16,014 bases of DNA. Origin: Minisyncoccota bacterium. Its GTDB lineage: Bacteria; Patescibacteriota; Minisyncoccia; Phycocordibacterales; JAACPR01. The notes below the pieces were generated by a model. That model made no database searches and was not told where the DNA came from. It was given only the letters and a program-made list of their open reading frames with translations. The stretch spans positions 1 through 16,014 of the forward strand of contig JAGOTN010000011.1 in the NCBI GenBank assembly GCA_018061745.1. The letters run 5' to 3'. Below are positions 1 to 6,755 of this stretch, piece after piece (position 1 is the first letter of the stretch; each line of letters begins with the position of its first letter). The position numbers were made by a program, and so were the translations under genes.

Positions 1-2
1 TT

Positions 3-437
3 TGGACCATAGTGTCAGTGGTATTAGTTTTAATAATAATTGGTTTAGTAATTTTAAAAGCAAATAAAACAGAATCTCCAAATACAGAAAAAGAATCCGA
101 AACAGAACAGTCTTTGTTTGATAAAACTATTGATGTTAAACATCAATATAAAGATGGTAAACATATTTTTGCAGGTGTAATTGCAGTTCCAAGTCCTTGC
201 TATAAAGTAGATTTACAAGTAAATCCGGGTGATGTTGCAGAATTGCGTTTTACAACTACAAACTCAGGAGGTGTGTGTGAAGAGAAAATAGTTGATGCAA
301 ACTTCTATACAGAATTTCAAGGAAATAAAGATTTATTGTTTGTTGGATTTTTAAATGGAGAACCAATAAATTTGAATACATTTGAAGTAGATGCTGATTT
401 AGATATTAATTCAATTAATATTTTTAACAAAGGATAA
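3..437 (+). CDS. Membrane-anchored extracytoplasmic protein of unknown function, 5' partial
   Basis: The reading frame is open to the left edge of the window. The first possible start inside it is a GTG at 12, but the hydrophobic segment already extends across that point, so the true start is probably just upstream. The visible part has an N-terminal hydrophobic stretch (about residues 2-16 from the GTG), a polar Ser/Thr/Glu-rich linker (about 17-35), and a compact, probably beta-rich domain of about 100 residues. That domain has two cysteines (C63 in a PSPCYK context, C89 in GGVCEE) that could form a disulfide if exported. There is no lipobox cysteine. The layout suggests a membrane-tethered protein with its domain outside the cytoplasm. 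I do not recognise the family with confidence and assign no function. The stop overlaps the next gene's start by one base (TAATG), so the two are probably translated together. Confidence 0.7.
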   Translation, partial: WTIVSVVLVLIIIGLVILKANKTESPNTEKESETEQSLFDKTIDVKHQYKDGKHIFAGVIAVPSPCYKVDLQVNPGDVAELRFTTTNSGGVCEEKIVDANFYTEFQGNKDLLFVGFLNGEPINLNTFEVDADLDINSINIFNKG

Positions 438-1276
438 TGCAGCCCCAAATTGTAAAATCTGACGGAACGAAAGAGTTGTTTGATTCAAACAAATTATTAG
501 GTTCACTACTCAGAGCTCGTGCAAGTAAAACTATTGCTGAAGATATTGTTGAAAAAATAAATAAAGAAATTAGAGAGAACATGACAACTTCTCAGATATA
601 CGACAGAGCTTTTGATTTATTAAATAATAGATCGAAAAGAACTGCTATGAAATATTCAATTCGTAGATCTGTTTTAAATCTTGGTCCAACAGGTTTTCCT
701 TTTGAAAAATATATTGCTGAAATATTCAAAGCAAAAGGATATGAAACAAGAACTGGTCAAATGTTACAAGGAAAATGCTTAGAACATGAAGTTGATATGG
801 TTGCATGGAATGACAAAGAATTGATTGTCGCAGAAATAAAATTTCATAATGAAATAAATGCAAAAAGTGATACAAAAGTAGCACTTTATGTAAAAGCTAG
901 ATTTGATGATTTAAAATCAGAAAATTTTAAAATTGCAGGTAAAAATCGAAAGATTGGGAGGGCAATGCTTATTACAAATACAAAGTTTACAACCAACGCT
1001 AAAAAATATGTTCAGTGTGTAGGAACATTTGAAATGATAAGTTGGGATTATCCATCAAAAGACAATCTATTTGATTTGATAGAAGAGACACAAATGCATC
1101 CCATGACTTGTATTCCAACATTAACAAAAAAGAATCAGCAGGATTTACTTAAAAAGGGAATTGTAAATTGTATGTCTTTAAAAAATAAAAGCTCAGCATT
1201 GAAAGAAGTTGGGGTTTCTGATGAAAAAATAAATGATATTTTGGAAAATATTGAGACCCTTTGCATGCCAGAGTAA
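437..1276 (+). CDS. ATP-cone domain fused to a PD-(D/E)XK (Mrr-like) nuclease domain
   Basis: This 279-residue protein starts with an ATP-cone-like module (about residues 3-88: IVKSDGTKELFDSNKL, then a helical part ending near SIRRSVLNLGPTGFPFE). ATP cones are nucleotide-sensing modules known from ribonucleotide reductases and NrdR. Residues about 90-200 look like a restriction-endonuclease fold: E90 in the first helix, D120 in HEVDM, then E133 and K135 in the VAEIK strand, matching D-x12-E-x-K. All the expected catalytic residues are present, so the nuclease may be active. The C-terminal 60 residues are helical and may form a helix-hairpin-helix-like or DNA-binding tail. No methyltransferase or specificity subunit is nearby, so it is not an ordinary restriction-modification gene. 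The ATG overlaps the preceding stop by one base, and an AAAGGA lies 2 bases upstream, too close for a normal ribosome binding site. The domains are fairly clear; the biological role is unknown. Confidence 0.75.
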   Translation: MQPQIVKSDGTKELFDSNKLLGSLLRARASKTIAEDIVEKINKEIRENMTTSQIYDRAFDLLNNRSKRTAMKYSIRRSVLNLGPTGFPFEKYIAEIFKAKGYETRTGQMLQGKCLEHEVDMVAWNDKELIVAEIKFHNEINAKSDTKVALYVKARFDDLKSENFKIAGKNRKIGRAMLITNTKFTTNAKKYVQCVGTFEMISWDYPSKDNLFDLIEETQMHPMTCIPTLTKKNQQDLLKKGIVNCMSLKNKSSALKEVGVSDEKINDILENIETLCMPE

Positions 1277-1301
1277 TCTGTTGTAACCTTTCAATACTAA
1301 A

Positions 1302-3071
1302 ATGACTTCAAAAGAAATCCGTCACAAATTCCAAAATTTTCTTGAAAAAAGAGGGCACACAATAATCCCTTCGTCTTCTGTTGTCCCTGAAAATGATCCT
1401 TCTGTGCTTTTCACAACAGCTGGGATGCAACCTTTGGTCCCATATCTAACAGGTGAACAGCATCCTGCTGGCACAAGGCTTGCAAACCTTCAAAAATGCA
1501 TCAGAACGGTTGATATTGAGGAAGTTGGAGATAATACTCATCATACTTTTTTTGAAATGATGGGATATTGGTCACTTGGGGATTATTTTAAAAAAGAAGC
1601 CATAGCACAAACTTTTGATTTTATAACTTCATCAGAAGAAGGTCTTGGTTTAGATGTAAAAAGACTTTATGTAACTTGTTTTGAAGGAAATGAAGATGCT
1701 CCTCGTGATACAGACTCCGCTGAAATTTGGAAATCATTAGGAATTCCTGAAAACAGAATTTTCTTTTTAGGTGTTAAAGACAATTGGTGGAGTCCTGGAG
1801 ATAATGGACCTTGCGGACCAGACTCAGAACTTTTCTATGACAGAACAGAAAATGGTTTAGGAGATATTTCTGCAGAAGAATTTGATGAAGCAAATGAAAG
1901 TCAAAAAGTTGTTGAAATCGTGAACAATGTTTTCATGGAATATAAAAAGGAAAATGGAAAAGTTGTTGGAAAACTAGCAAAACAAAACGTAGACATGGGA
2001 GCTGGTTTTGAAAGAATCACAGCTATTGTTCAAGGAAAACAAAATGCATACGACACAGATTTATTTTCATCAATAATTTCAAAAATAAAATCTCTTTCCA
2101 ACAAAGAGGATGTTTTGAGTGAAAGAATCATTGCTGATCATGTTAGAACAGCCGTAATAATGATTTCTGATGGGATTTTACCTTCAAATACAGACCAAGG
2201 TTATATTTTAAGAAGACTTTTGCGAAGAGCGATCAGAAGATCAGACAATCTAGGTATGCCAGCAAGTTCACTTTCAAGTCTTGTTGAGGAAGTGGCTTCA
2301 ATATATGAAGGTATTTATATAAATATTAGAGCGAAACAAGAATTCATTGAGGGAGTTATTGATGAAGAAGAAAATAAATTTAGAAAAACTCTTTCTGATG
2401 GAATAAAACATTTTACAAAAATTACAGCAGATGGAAATTTAAGTGGTGAAGATGCATTTAAATTATTCTCAACATATGGATTTCCTTTTGAACTCACAAA
2501 AGAATTAGCAAAAGAAAAAAATATTCAAATTGATGAAGAAGGTTTCGCTAAATCAATGCAAGAACATCAATTTTCTTCTCGAACTGCATCTGCAGGAAAG
2601 TTTAAAGGAGGTCTTGCTGGAAGTGGGGAAATGGAAACTAAATATCACACAGCTACACATCTTTTAAATGCCGGATTGAGAAAAGTTCTAGGTGAACACG
2701 TAGGGCAAAAAGGAAGTAATATAACGTCAGAAAGACTTCGTTTCGATTTTTCTCACAATGAAAAAATGACTCCAGAACAAATTTCCGAAGTTGAAAATTT
2801 TGTTAATCAAAAAATCCAAGAAAAGTTAGACGTTGTTAGACAAGAAATGCCTCTTGAAGATGCCAGAAAATTAAATGCAATTGGATTGTTTGGAGAAAAA
2901 TACGGAGACATAGTTTCTGTTTATACAATTGGTGATGAAAACAATCCTACAAGTAGAGAATTTTGTGGAGGACCTCATGTTGAAAATATTGAAAATCTAG
3001 GAAAATTTAAAATTGTAAAAGAAGAAGCTTCAAGCGCAGGTGTTCGTAGGATAAAAGCAACTCTAGAATAA
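1302..3071 (+). CDS. alaS: Alanyl-tRNA synthetase, compact form without C-terminal domain
   Basis: This enzyme charges tRNA-Ala with alanine using ATP in the cytoplasm. The class II catalytic core covers about residues 1-245, with motif 2 around HHTFFEMMGYWSLGDYF (80-96) and motif 3 around GAGFERI (233-239). A helical tRNA-recognition domain follows (about 250-430). The editing domain, which removes mischarged Ser or Gly, is about 445-589. Its metal-binding residues are present: H449-x3-H453 in HTATHLL and C555-x3-H559 in CGGPH. At 589 residues it is much shorter than the usual 850-880. It lacks the C-terminal DHHA1/C-Ala region, and the roughly 100-residue beta-barrel normally lying before the HxxxH motif is replaced by a short Gly/Ser linker (about 432-445). 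The protein ends cleanly with the conserved AGVRRI segment of the editing domain, so it looks naturally short and not broken. It starts at ATG 25 bases after the previous stop, without a Shine-Dalgarno sequence. Confidence 0.96.
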   Translation: MTSKEIRHKFQNFLEKRGHTIIPSSSVVPENDPSVLFTTAGMQPLVPYLTGEQHPAGTRLANLQKCIRTVDIEEVGDNTHHTFFEMMGYWSLGDYFKKEAIAQTFDFITSSEEGLGLDVKRLYVTCFEGNEDAPRDTDSAEIWKSLGIPENRIFFLGVKDNWWSPGDNGPCGPDSELFYDRTENGLGDISAEEFDEANESQKVVEIVNNVFMEYKKENGKVVGKLAKQNVDMGAGFERITAIVQGKQNAYDTDLFSSIISKIKSLSNKEDVLSERIIADHVRTAVIMISDGILPSNTDQGYILRRLLRRAIRRSDNLGMPASSLSSLVEEVASIYEGIYINIRAKQEFIEGVIDEEENKFRKTLSDGIKHFTKITADGNLSGEDAFKLFSTYGFPFELTKELAKEKNIQIDEEGFAKSMQEHQFSSRTASAGKFKGGLAGSGEMETKYHTATHLLNAGLRKVLGEHVGQKGSNITSERLRFDFSHNEKMTPEQISEVENFVNQKIQEKLDVVRQEMPLEDARKLNAIGLFGEKYGDIVSVYTIGDENNPTSREFCGGPHVENIENLGKFKIVKEEASSAGVRRIKATLE

Positions 3072-3080
3072 AATTTGTTG

Positions 3081-3086
3081 TATAAT
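3081..3086 (+). promoter_or_regulatory. Probable -10 box (TATAAT) of the PilM-like gene
   Basis: A perfect TATAAT ends 8 bases before the ATG at 3095. Transcription would begin at about 3093-3095, giving a leaderless or nearly leaderless mRNA. No good -35 box is visible at the usual spacing, and the base composition is AT-rich, so a chance match is possible. Confidence 0.5.
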
Positions 3087-3094
3087 AAATCTCA

Positions 3095-4228
3095 ATGTTC
3101 GGAGGTTTAAAAAAAATAAATTCAAATTTTAATTTATTAATTAGCTTAAGAGGTTTGGTTATTTCTTTTGCGCTTGTAGACGTGTCAGCTCCTAAAAAGA
3201 AAATTGTTTTTTTAATCAAAGAAACGATCCAAAAAGACGACTATTTAAACTCCATAGATATAGGTGTTAAAAGAATTATTTCAGAAGGATTAGTTCAATT
3301 ATCGCAAAACTTAAAATCAGCCAAAATTGATGCGGTGGATGTTGTATTGAGCGCTCCTTTTTATGATTCTTATATAAAAGATCTAATTATTGATAAAGAA
3401 GAATCTTTTATTTTAACAAAAGAGCAATTTAACAAAGCTGTAGAAAAACATTCAGAGATAATCCAAGCTGAAAAAGAAAATAAAATTATTTTAGAAAAAG
3501 ATGTAACAAATGTAATGATAAACGGATATTCATTGCAAAATCCATTCAACAAAAAAGTTAAAAAAATAGATGTATCTTTTTATGCGAGTTTTATTGAAAA
3601 GAAAATAATTGAAGATATTGAAGCAAATATAAAGAAAAATTTAAATATTTCAAAAGTAAATTTTAAAACTTACACTTTAAATAAATTCAATGCGATGAGA
3701 GACACTTTTCTAAATGTAAGCAATTACGTCTCTATCGATATCGGAGAAAGATATACAGACATATTTATTGTTGAAAATAGCGCTTTAAAATACAGAAAAT
3801 TCTTTGAGCTTGGTTCTCAAAAATTTATTACAGAAATTGCCACAAAGTGCTCTATCAATCCTCAGATTGTGGAGTCTGAAATAAATATGTTACTTCGAGG
3901 TGATATGCAAAATAAATGTAATCCTGAAATTGAGTCTGGTTTGAGTGAACAAAAGAAAAAATGGGTCAATCTTGTAATCTCTGAAATTATTGATAAAGAA
4001 AATATTAGTATTCCACCAAGAGTTTTCCTTACAGCAGACTCAAAAATATCCACTCTCTTCGTTCAAATTCTTTCTGATCCAACCTTTAAAAATAATCTTT
4101 TTGGTAATGAAAAAGACTTGATGATATTGAACTGCGAAAATAAACACTTCAATAAAGATGTTGTGTATAAAGACGGCTTAGAGTCTGATATATTTATTAC
4201 AATTAACTCAATTAATCTAAGTCATTAA
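3095..4228 (+). CDS. PilM/FtsA-like actin-fold protein
   Basis: This 377-residue soluble protein resembles the PilM/FtsA branch of the actin superfamily. The clearest mark is the phosphate-2-like segment YVSIDIGERYTDIFIVENS (211-229), followed by a strand-helix pattern (ALKYRKFFELGSQKFITEIA) typical of PilM/FtsA subdomain 2A. A weaker adenosine-type motif lies at 308-321 (PPRVFLTADSKIST). The N-terminal phosphate-1 motif, normally a D-x-G loop, is not recognisable: the equivalent strand reads LLISLRGLVISFALVD (14-29). Nucleotide binding may therefore be altered or lost. PilM is a cytoplasmic ring or scaffold protein of type IV pilus machines that binds the N-terminal tail of the membrane protein PilN. 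The next gene encodes a single-pass membrane protein with a long cytoplasmic tail, which fits a PilM-PilN-like pair. FtsA-like cell-division or envelope scaffolding is an alternative. The fold is likely; the function is inferred from context. Confidence 0.65.
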   Translation: MFGGLKKINSNFNLLISLRGLVISFALVDVSAPKKKIVFLIKETIQKDDYLNSIDIGVKRIISEGLVQLSQNLKSAKIDAVDVVLSAPFYDSYIKDLIIDKEESFILTKEQFNKAVEKHSEIIQAEKENKIILEKDVTNVMINGYSLQNPFNKKVKKIDVSFYASFIEKKIIEDIEANIKKNLNISKVNFKTYTLNKFNAMRDTFLNVSNYVSIDIGERYTDIFIVENSALKYRKFFELGSQKFITEIATKCSINPQIVESEINMLLRGDMQNKCNPEIESGLSEQKKKWVNLVISEIIDKENISIPPRVFLTADSKISTLFVQILSDPTFKNNLFGNEKDLMILNCENKHFNKDVVYKDGLESDIFITINSINLSH

Positions 4229-4235
4229 TTGGTGT

Positions 4236-4241
4236 TACAAT
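4236..4241 (+). promoter_or_regulatory. Possible -10 box (TACAAT) before the membrane protein gene
   Basis: TACAAT matches five of six consensus positions and lies in the 36-base gap before the ATG at 4265, predicting a leader of about 16 bases. No convincing -35 box accompanies it. The gene may equally be transcribed from the PilM-like gene upstream. Confidence 0.3.
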
Positions 4242-4264
4242 AATAAGAAACTTAATCAAAAAAT

Positions 4265-5614
4265 ATGCAAGATATTATTCCACCACAAAAAAGAAAAAGT
4301 ATTAGAGATATTCCTATTCCAGACGGGAAACAAAGACAGTCACAGCCACAAGCACAACCTCAACCGCACACCATTTCGATAGAGAGAAGAGAGGAACCAA
4401 AAAAAGTAGCTGAAGAGGTTTTTAAAATAAGAAAAACTTATGAAGAACCTGTTTTAGAAGATGAAGAAGAGGAAGAACCAAAAAGACACTTTAAAGAAAT
4501 TGGTTCGAGAAAACGCGGTGGAAGTAAAAAAACATTTTTAGTTTTATCTACTATTTTGATTCTAGCTATTGTGGGAATATTTATTTCTAGAAGTGGTGCA
4601 AAAGTTTATGTCTATGCAAAAGAATTATCTCAAAGTTCAAATGTGTCCGTTGAAAACATTCCTTACAACACTGTTGAAATAACTTCTGAAAAGACAGTTT
4701 CAATAAAAGCTACAGGTGAAGAAAAAGTTACAGAAAAAGCAAAAGGTAAAATCACTATCTACAACGAATACGAAGAGACTGAGCAAAGATTATTAAAAAA
4801 CACTAGATTTGAATCTCCAAACGGCCTAATTTACCGTATTCCTAGCTCTGTAATCGTCCCAGGAAGCAAAAGAGATGATAAAGGTAATGTTGTTGCAGGA
4901 AAACTAGAGGTTGAAATCGTGGCAGATGAAGTTGGTGAAAAATATAATATTGGAGCATCTAAATTTACCGTTCCAGGCTTCAAGGATTTACCACAATTTG
5001 AATCTTTTTATGCTAAATCAGAAGGCGATATTGCTGGTGGTTTTGATGGAATTAGAAAAGTAATATCAGAATCAGATAGACAAGAATCTGAAACTCTTCT
5101 AAAAAATCAACTAAAAGAGGCCTTGCTGACAGAAGCAAAATCTAAAACTACTCCAGAAAACCTAGTTCTAGCCGATGAATCTATGATTCTTTATGAAATT
5201 CTTTCAGACAAAGTTGAAGGAAATAATGTTTCTATTTCAGCAAAAGGAACTATCAAAGCGACATCTTTTGATTATCAAAACTTTAGCAACACAATAGCTA
5301 AAAGCTCTATAACTCAATTTTCAGAATTTGAAAACGTAGTAATTACAAACATAGATAAACTAAACATATCAGTTTCAAAACAAGAAAATGACAGCACTGC
5401 AAAGATAGAATTATCAGGAAGTATAGATTTCCTTTGGAAAAATAATGAAGAAGAACTAAAAAGAGCTATCGCAGGAACAGATAAAAATTCTATAAAAGAT
5501 ACTGTGGAATTATTTCCAGGAATAACAAAAATATCATCGGAGGTTCGTCCAATGTGGAAAAAAACATTCCCAGAAGATGTTTCTAAAATTGAAATAATTG
5601 ACTCAAAAAATTAA
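4265..5614 (+). CDS. Single-pass membrane protein with 'baseplate J-like' extracytoplasmic domain
   Basis: This 449-residue protein has a long charged cytoplasmic N-terminus (residues 1-89) with a Gln/Pro-rich stretch (24-34), an acidic patch (64-72) and a basic stop just before the membrane. One transmembrane helix follows (about 90-108). Residues about 110-449 form a large extracytoplasmic region. Its middle (about 159-245: GKITIYNEY, then RFESPNGLIYRI, PGSK and GEKYNIGASKFTVPGF) resembles proteins from uncultured Patescibacteria that automatic pipelines label 'baseplate J/gp47-like'. That label is weak and should not be read as phage origin. The arrangement of cytoplasmic tail, one helix and outer domain, placed 36 bases after a PilM-like gene, suggests it plays the PilN-like membrane partner in an envelope or pilus-type machine, though no sequence similarity to PilN is evident to me. 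The ATG has no Shine-Dalgarno sequence. Confidence 0.7.
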   Translation: MQDIIPPQKRKSIRDIPIPDGKQRQSQPQAQPQPHTISIERREEPKKVAEEVFKIRKTYEEPVLEDEEEEEPKRHFKEIGSRKRGGSKKTFLVLSTILILAIVGIFISRSGAKVYVYAKELSQSSNVSVENIPYNTVEITSEKTVSIKATGEEKVTEKAKGKITIYNEYEETEQRLLKNTRFESPNGLIYRIPSSVIVPGSKRDDKGNVVAGKLEVEIVADEVGEKYNIGASKFTVPGFKDLPQFESFYAKSEGDIAGGFDGIRKVISESDRQESETLLKNQLKEALLTEAKSKTTPENLVLADESMILYEILSDKVEGNNVSISAKGTIKATSFDYQNFSNTIAKSSITQFSEFENVVITNIDKLNISVSKQENDSTAKIELSGSIDFLWKNNEEELKRAIAGTDKNSIKDTVELFPGITKISSEVRPMWKKTFPEDVSKIEIIDSKN

Positions 5615-5625
5615 ACTGATACTAT
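5598..5625 (+). promoter_or_regulatory. Promoter of infA: -35 TTGACT, extended -10 TGaTACTAT
   Basis: TTGACT (5598-5603) matches five of six -35 positions. A 16-base spacer leads to TACTAT (5620-5625), preceded by TG at 5617-5618, the extended -10 signature. Transcription would start near 5632, which lies after the TTG codon at 5626 and about 5 bases before the ATG at 5638. It overlaps the end of the upstream coding region. Confidence 0.6.
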
Positions 5626-5637
5626 TTGAAAATCCTA

Positions 5638-5886
5638 ATGAATAAGAAATACAAAGGTAAAAAAAATAATAAAGTAGTTAAGGAAGAAAAGAAGGGTGTT
5701 CAAGGTGTTGTCATAGAAGCCTTACCAGATACACTTTTTAAAGTACTACTAGAAGACAAAACTGAGAAGTTGGCATTTCTAGGAGGTCGAATGAAGATGC
5801 ATAGAATAAGGGTTTTGGTCGGGGACAAAGTATTAATGGAAATAGATCCTTACGGCGGAAAGGCCCGGATCTTTAAAAGAAATTAA
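5638..5886 (+). CDS. infA: Translation initiation factor IF-1
   Basis: IF-1 binds the ribosomal A site on the 30S subunit and helps IF-2 and IF-3 select the initiator tRNA. The 82-residue protein is a single OB-fold: GVQGVVIEALPDTLFKVLLEDK, then GGRMKMHRIRVLVGDKVLMEIDPY and a terminal ARIFKRN, all close to the family pattern. It carries a lysine-rich N-terminal extension of about 18 residues compared with typical 72-residue IF-1. A TTG at 5626 in the same frame would add four residues. I prefer the ATG at 5638 because the predicted promoter places the transcription start after that TTG. The gene opens a ribosomal protein cluster. The usual companion rpmJ (L36), often found directly after infA, is missing: only 48 bases separate infA from rpsM. 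Confidence 0.95.
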   Translation: MNKKYKGKKNNKVVKEEKKGVQGVVIEALPDTLFKVLLEDKTEKLAFLGGRMKMHRIRVLVGDKVLMEIDPYGGKARIFKRN

Positions 5887-5893
5887 AAGGGGC

Positions 5894-5922
5894 TTTACTC
5901 TTTTAATACTATTTGCTAAACT
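5894..5922 (+). promoter_or_regulatory. Promoter of rpsM: -35 TTTACT, extended -10 TGcTAAACT
   Basis: TTTACT (5894-5899), a 17-base spacer and TAAACT (5917-5922) with TG at 5914-5915 make a plausible extended -10 promoter in the short infA-rpsM gap. The predicted start near 5929 leaves a leader of about 6 bases before the ATG at 5935. The 10-base string atactatttg (5906-5915) also occurs in the infA promoter (5619-5628). Confidence 0.5.
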
Positions 5923-5934
5923 ACGCACTCGTAT

Positions 5935-6315
5935 ATGAGAATACAAGGTATTACACTTCCAGATAAAAAACGAATGGAGATAGCTCTGACAGCTATTTAT
6001 GGTATTGGTCGTCCTTTGTCTATTAAAATCCTAAATGAAGCTAAAGTTGATATAAATAAAAAAGCCTCAGAAGTAAGTCCAGAAGAAGAAAATACTATTC
6101 GTGCAATAGTGGACGCTCTGCAAATTGAAGGAGATCTTCGTCGAGAAGTTTCATCTAATATCAAAAGATTAAAAGATATTGGATCATACAGAGGTTCACG
6201 ACACGCAAAAAGACTTCCTGCTCGAGGACAAAGAACCAAAACTAACACTCGAACACTTCGAGGAAACGTAGTTAAGACTATGGGTTCTGGAAAGAAAAGT
6301 GTAGATAAAAAATAA
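5935..6315 (+). CDS. rpsM: 30S ribosomal protein S13
   Basis: S13 sits in the head of the small subunit and contacts the P-site tRNA and the large subunit. The 126-residue protein begins MRIQGITLPDKKRMEIALTA, then has the YGIGRPLS helix-turn segment and the very conserved C-terminal block RGSRHAKRLPARGQRTKTNTR (about residues 88-108), whose basic tail reaches toward the tRNAs. The start is the ATG at 5935, which gives the normal N-terminus; no Shine-Dalgarno sequence precedes it. Two bases separate its stop from rpsK. In many bacteria this gene heads the alpha operon. Arginine codon CGA is frequent (6 of 14 arginines by hand count). Confidence 0.98.
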   Translation: MRIQGITLPDKKRMEIALTAIYGIGRPLSIKILNEAKVDINKKASEVSPEEENTIRAIVDALQIEGDLRREVSSNIKRLKDIGSYRGSRHAKRLPARGQRTKTNTRTLRGNVVKTMGSGKKSVDKK

Positions 6316-6317
6316 TT

Positions 6318-6746
6318 ATGGGAAAAAAACGAATTGTTAAGAAAAGTGGAAAAGAAGATTCAGCAAAAGCTGGAGCAGCTAAAAAGCTATCTCGAAAAAA
6401 ACTTGAGAGAGGAATTTTGTATGTTCAATCAACATACAACAACACACACGTTCTTCTTACAGATGCAAAAGGTAATGCTGTAGTTTCATCTTCATCTGGA
6501 GCTTTAGGATTTAGAGGTGCTAAAAAGGGTACTCCTTTCGCAGCTGCAAAAGTTGGAGAATTACTTGCAGACAAAGCTGAGCTTCTAGGATTGAAAGAAA
6601 TCGATGTTGTTGTAAAGGGTGTGGGTTCAGGTCGTGAATCTTCAATAAGAAGTTTCGTGTCAAAAGGTGTTCAAATTCGTTCTATTAAGGACGTTACACC
6701 AAAGCCTTTTAACGGCCCAACTCGTCGTAAACCACGTCGTGTATAA
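6318..6746 (+). CDS. rpsK: 30S ribosomal protein S11
   Basis: S11 binds 16S rRNA on the small-subunit platform near the mRNA exit path. The 142-residue protein has a lysine-rich N-terminal tail (about 1-32), then the family core ILYVQSTYNNTHVLLTDAKGN, SSSGALGFRGAKKGTPFAA and GVGSGRESSIRSF, and ends in a basic RRKPRRV tail. Near the C-terminus the usual HNG reads FNG: the Asn-Gly pair that is modified to isoaspartate in E. coli S11 is kept, while the histidine before it is replaced. The gene starts two bases after rpsM ends and is part of the same transcript. The C-terminal codons create a TATAAT string (6742-6747) just before rpsD. Confidence 0.98.
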   Translation: MGKKRIVKKSGKEDSAKAGAAKKLSRKKLERGILYVQSTYNNTHVLLTDAKGNAVVSSSSGALGFRGAKKGTPFAAAKVGELLADKAELLGLKEIDVVVKGVGSGRESSIRSFVSKGVQIRSIKDVTPKPFNGPTRRKPRRV

Positions 6747-6755
6747 TAAAAATTT

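Noticed and set aside
437..1276. Restriction-modification locus
   Set aside because: No methyltransferase or specificity subunit lies nearby, and the ATP-cone is not typical of restriction enzymes.
4265..5614. Phage tail or baseplate gene, suggesting a prophage or contractile injection system
   Set aside because: The resemblance is to a family label seen in Patescibacteria; there are no other phage genes and the protein has a membrane helix, so an envelope role fits better.
5883..5906. Inverted repeat TTAAAAG / CTTTTAA after infA as a terminator
   Set aside because: The 7-bp stem is nearly all A-T with a 10-base loop and no T-run after it, and it overlaps the infA stop and the rpsM promoter.
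5923..5931. GCACTC before rpsM as half of a CIRCE heat-shock operator
   Set aside because: There is no matching GAGTGC arm, and the gene is not a chaperone gene. No CIRCE was found before grpE either.
6742..6747. TATAAT before rpsD as a promoter
   Set aside because: It is formed by the last Val codon and TAA stop of rpsK, and no -35 box is present; cotranscription with rpsK is simpler.
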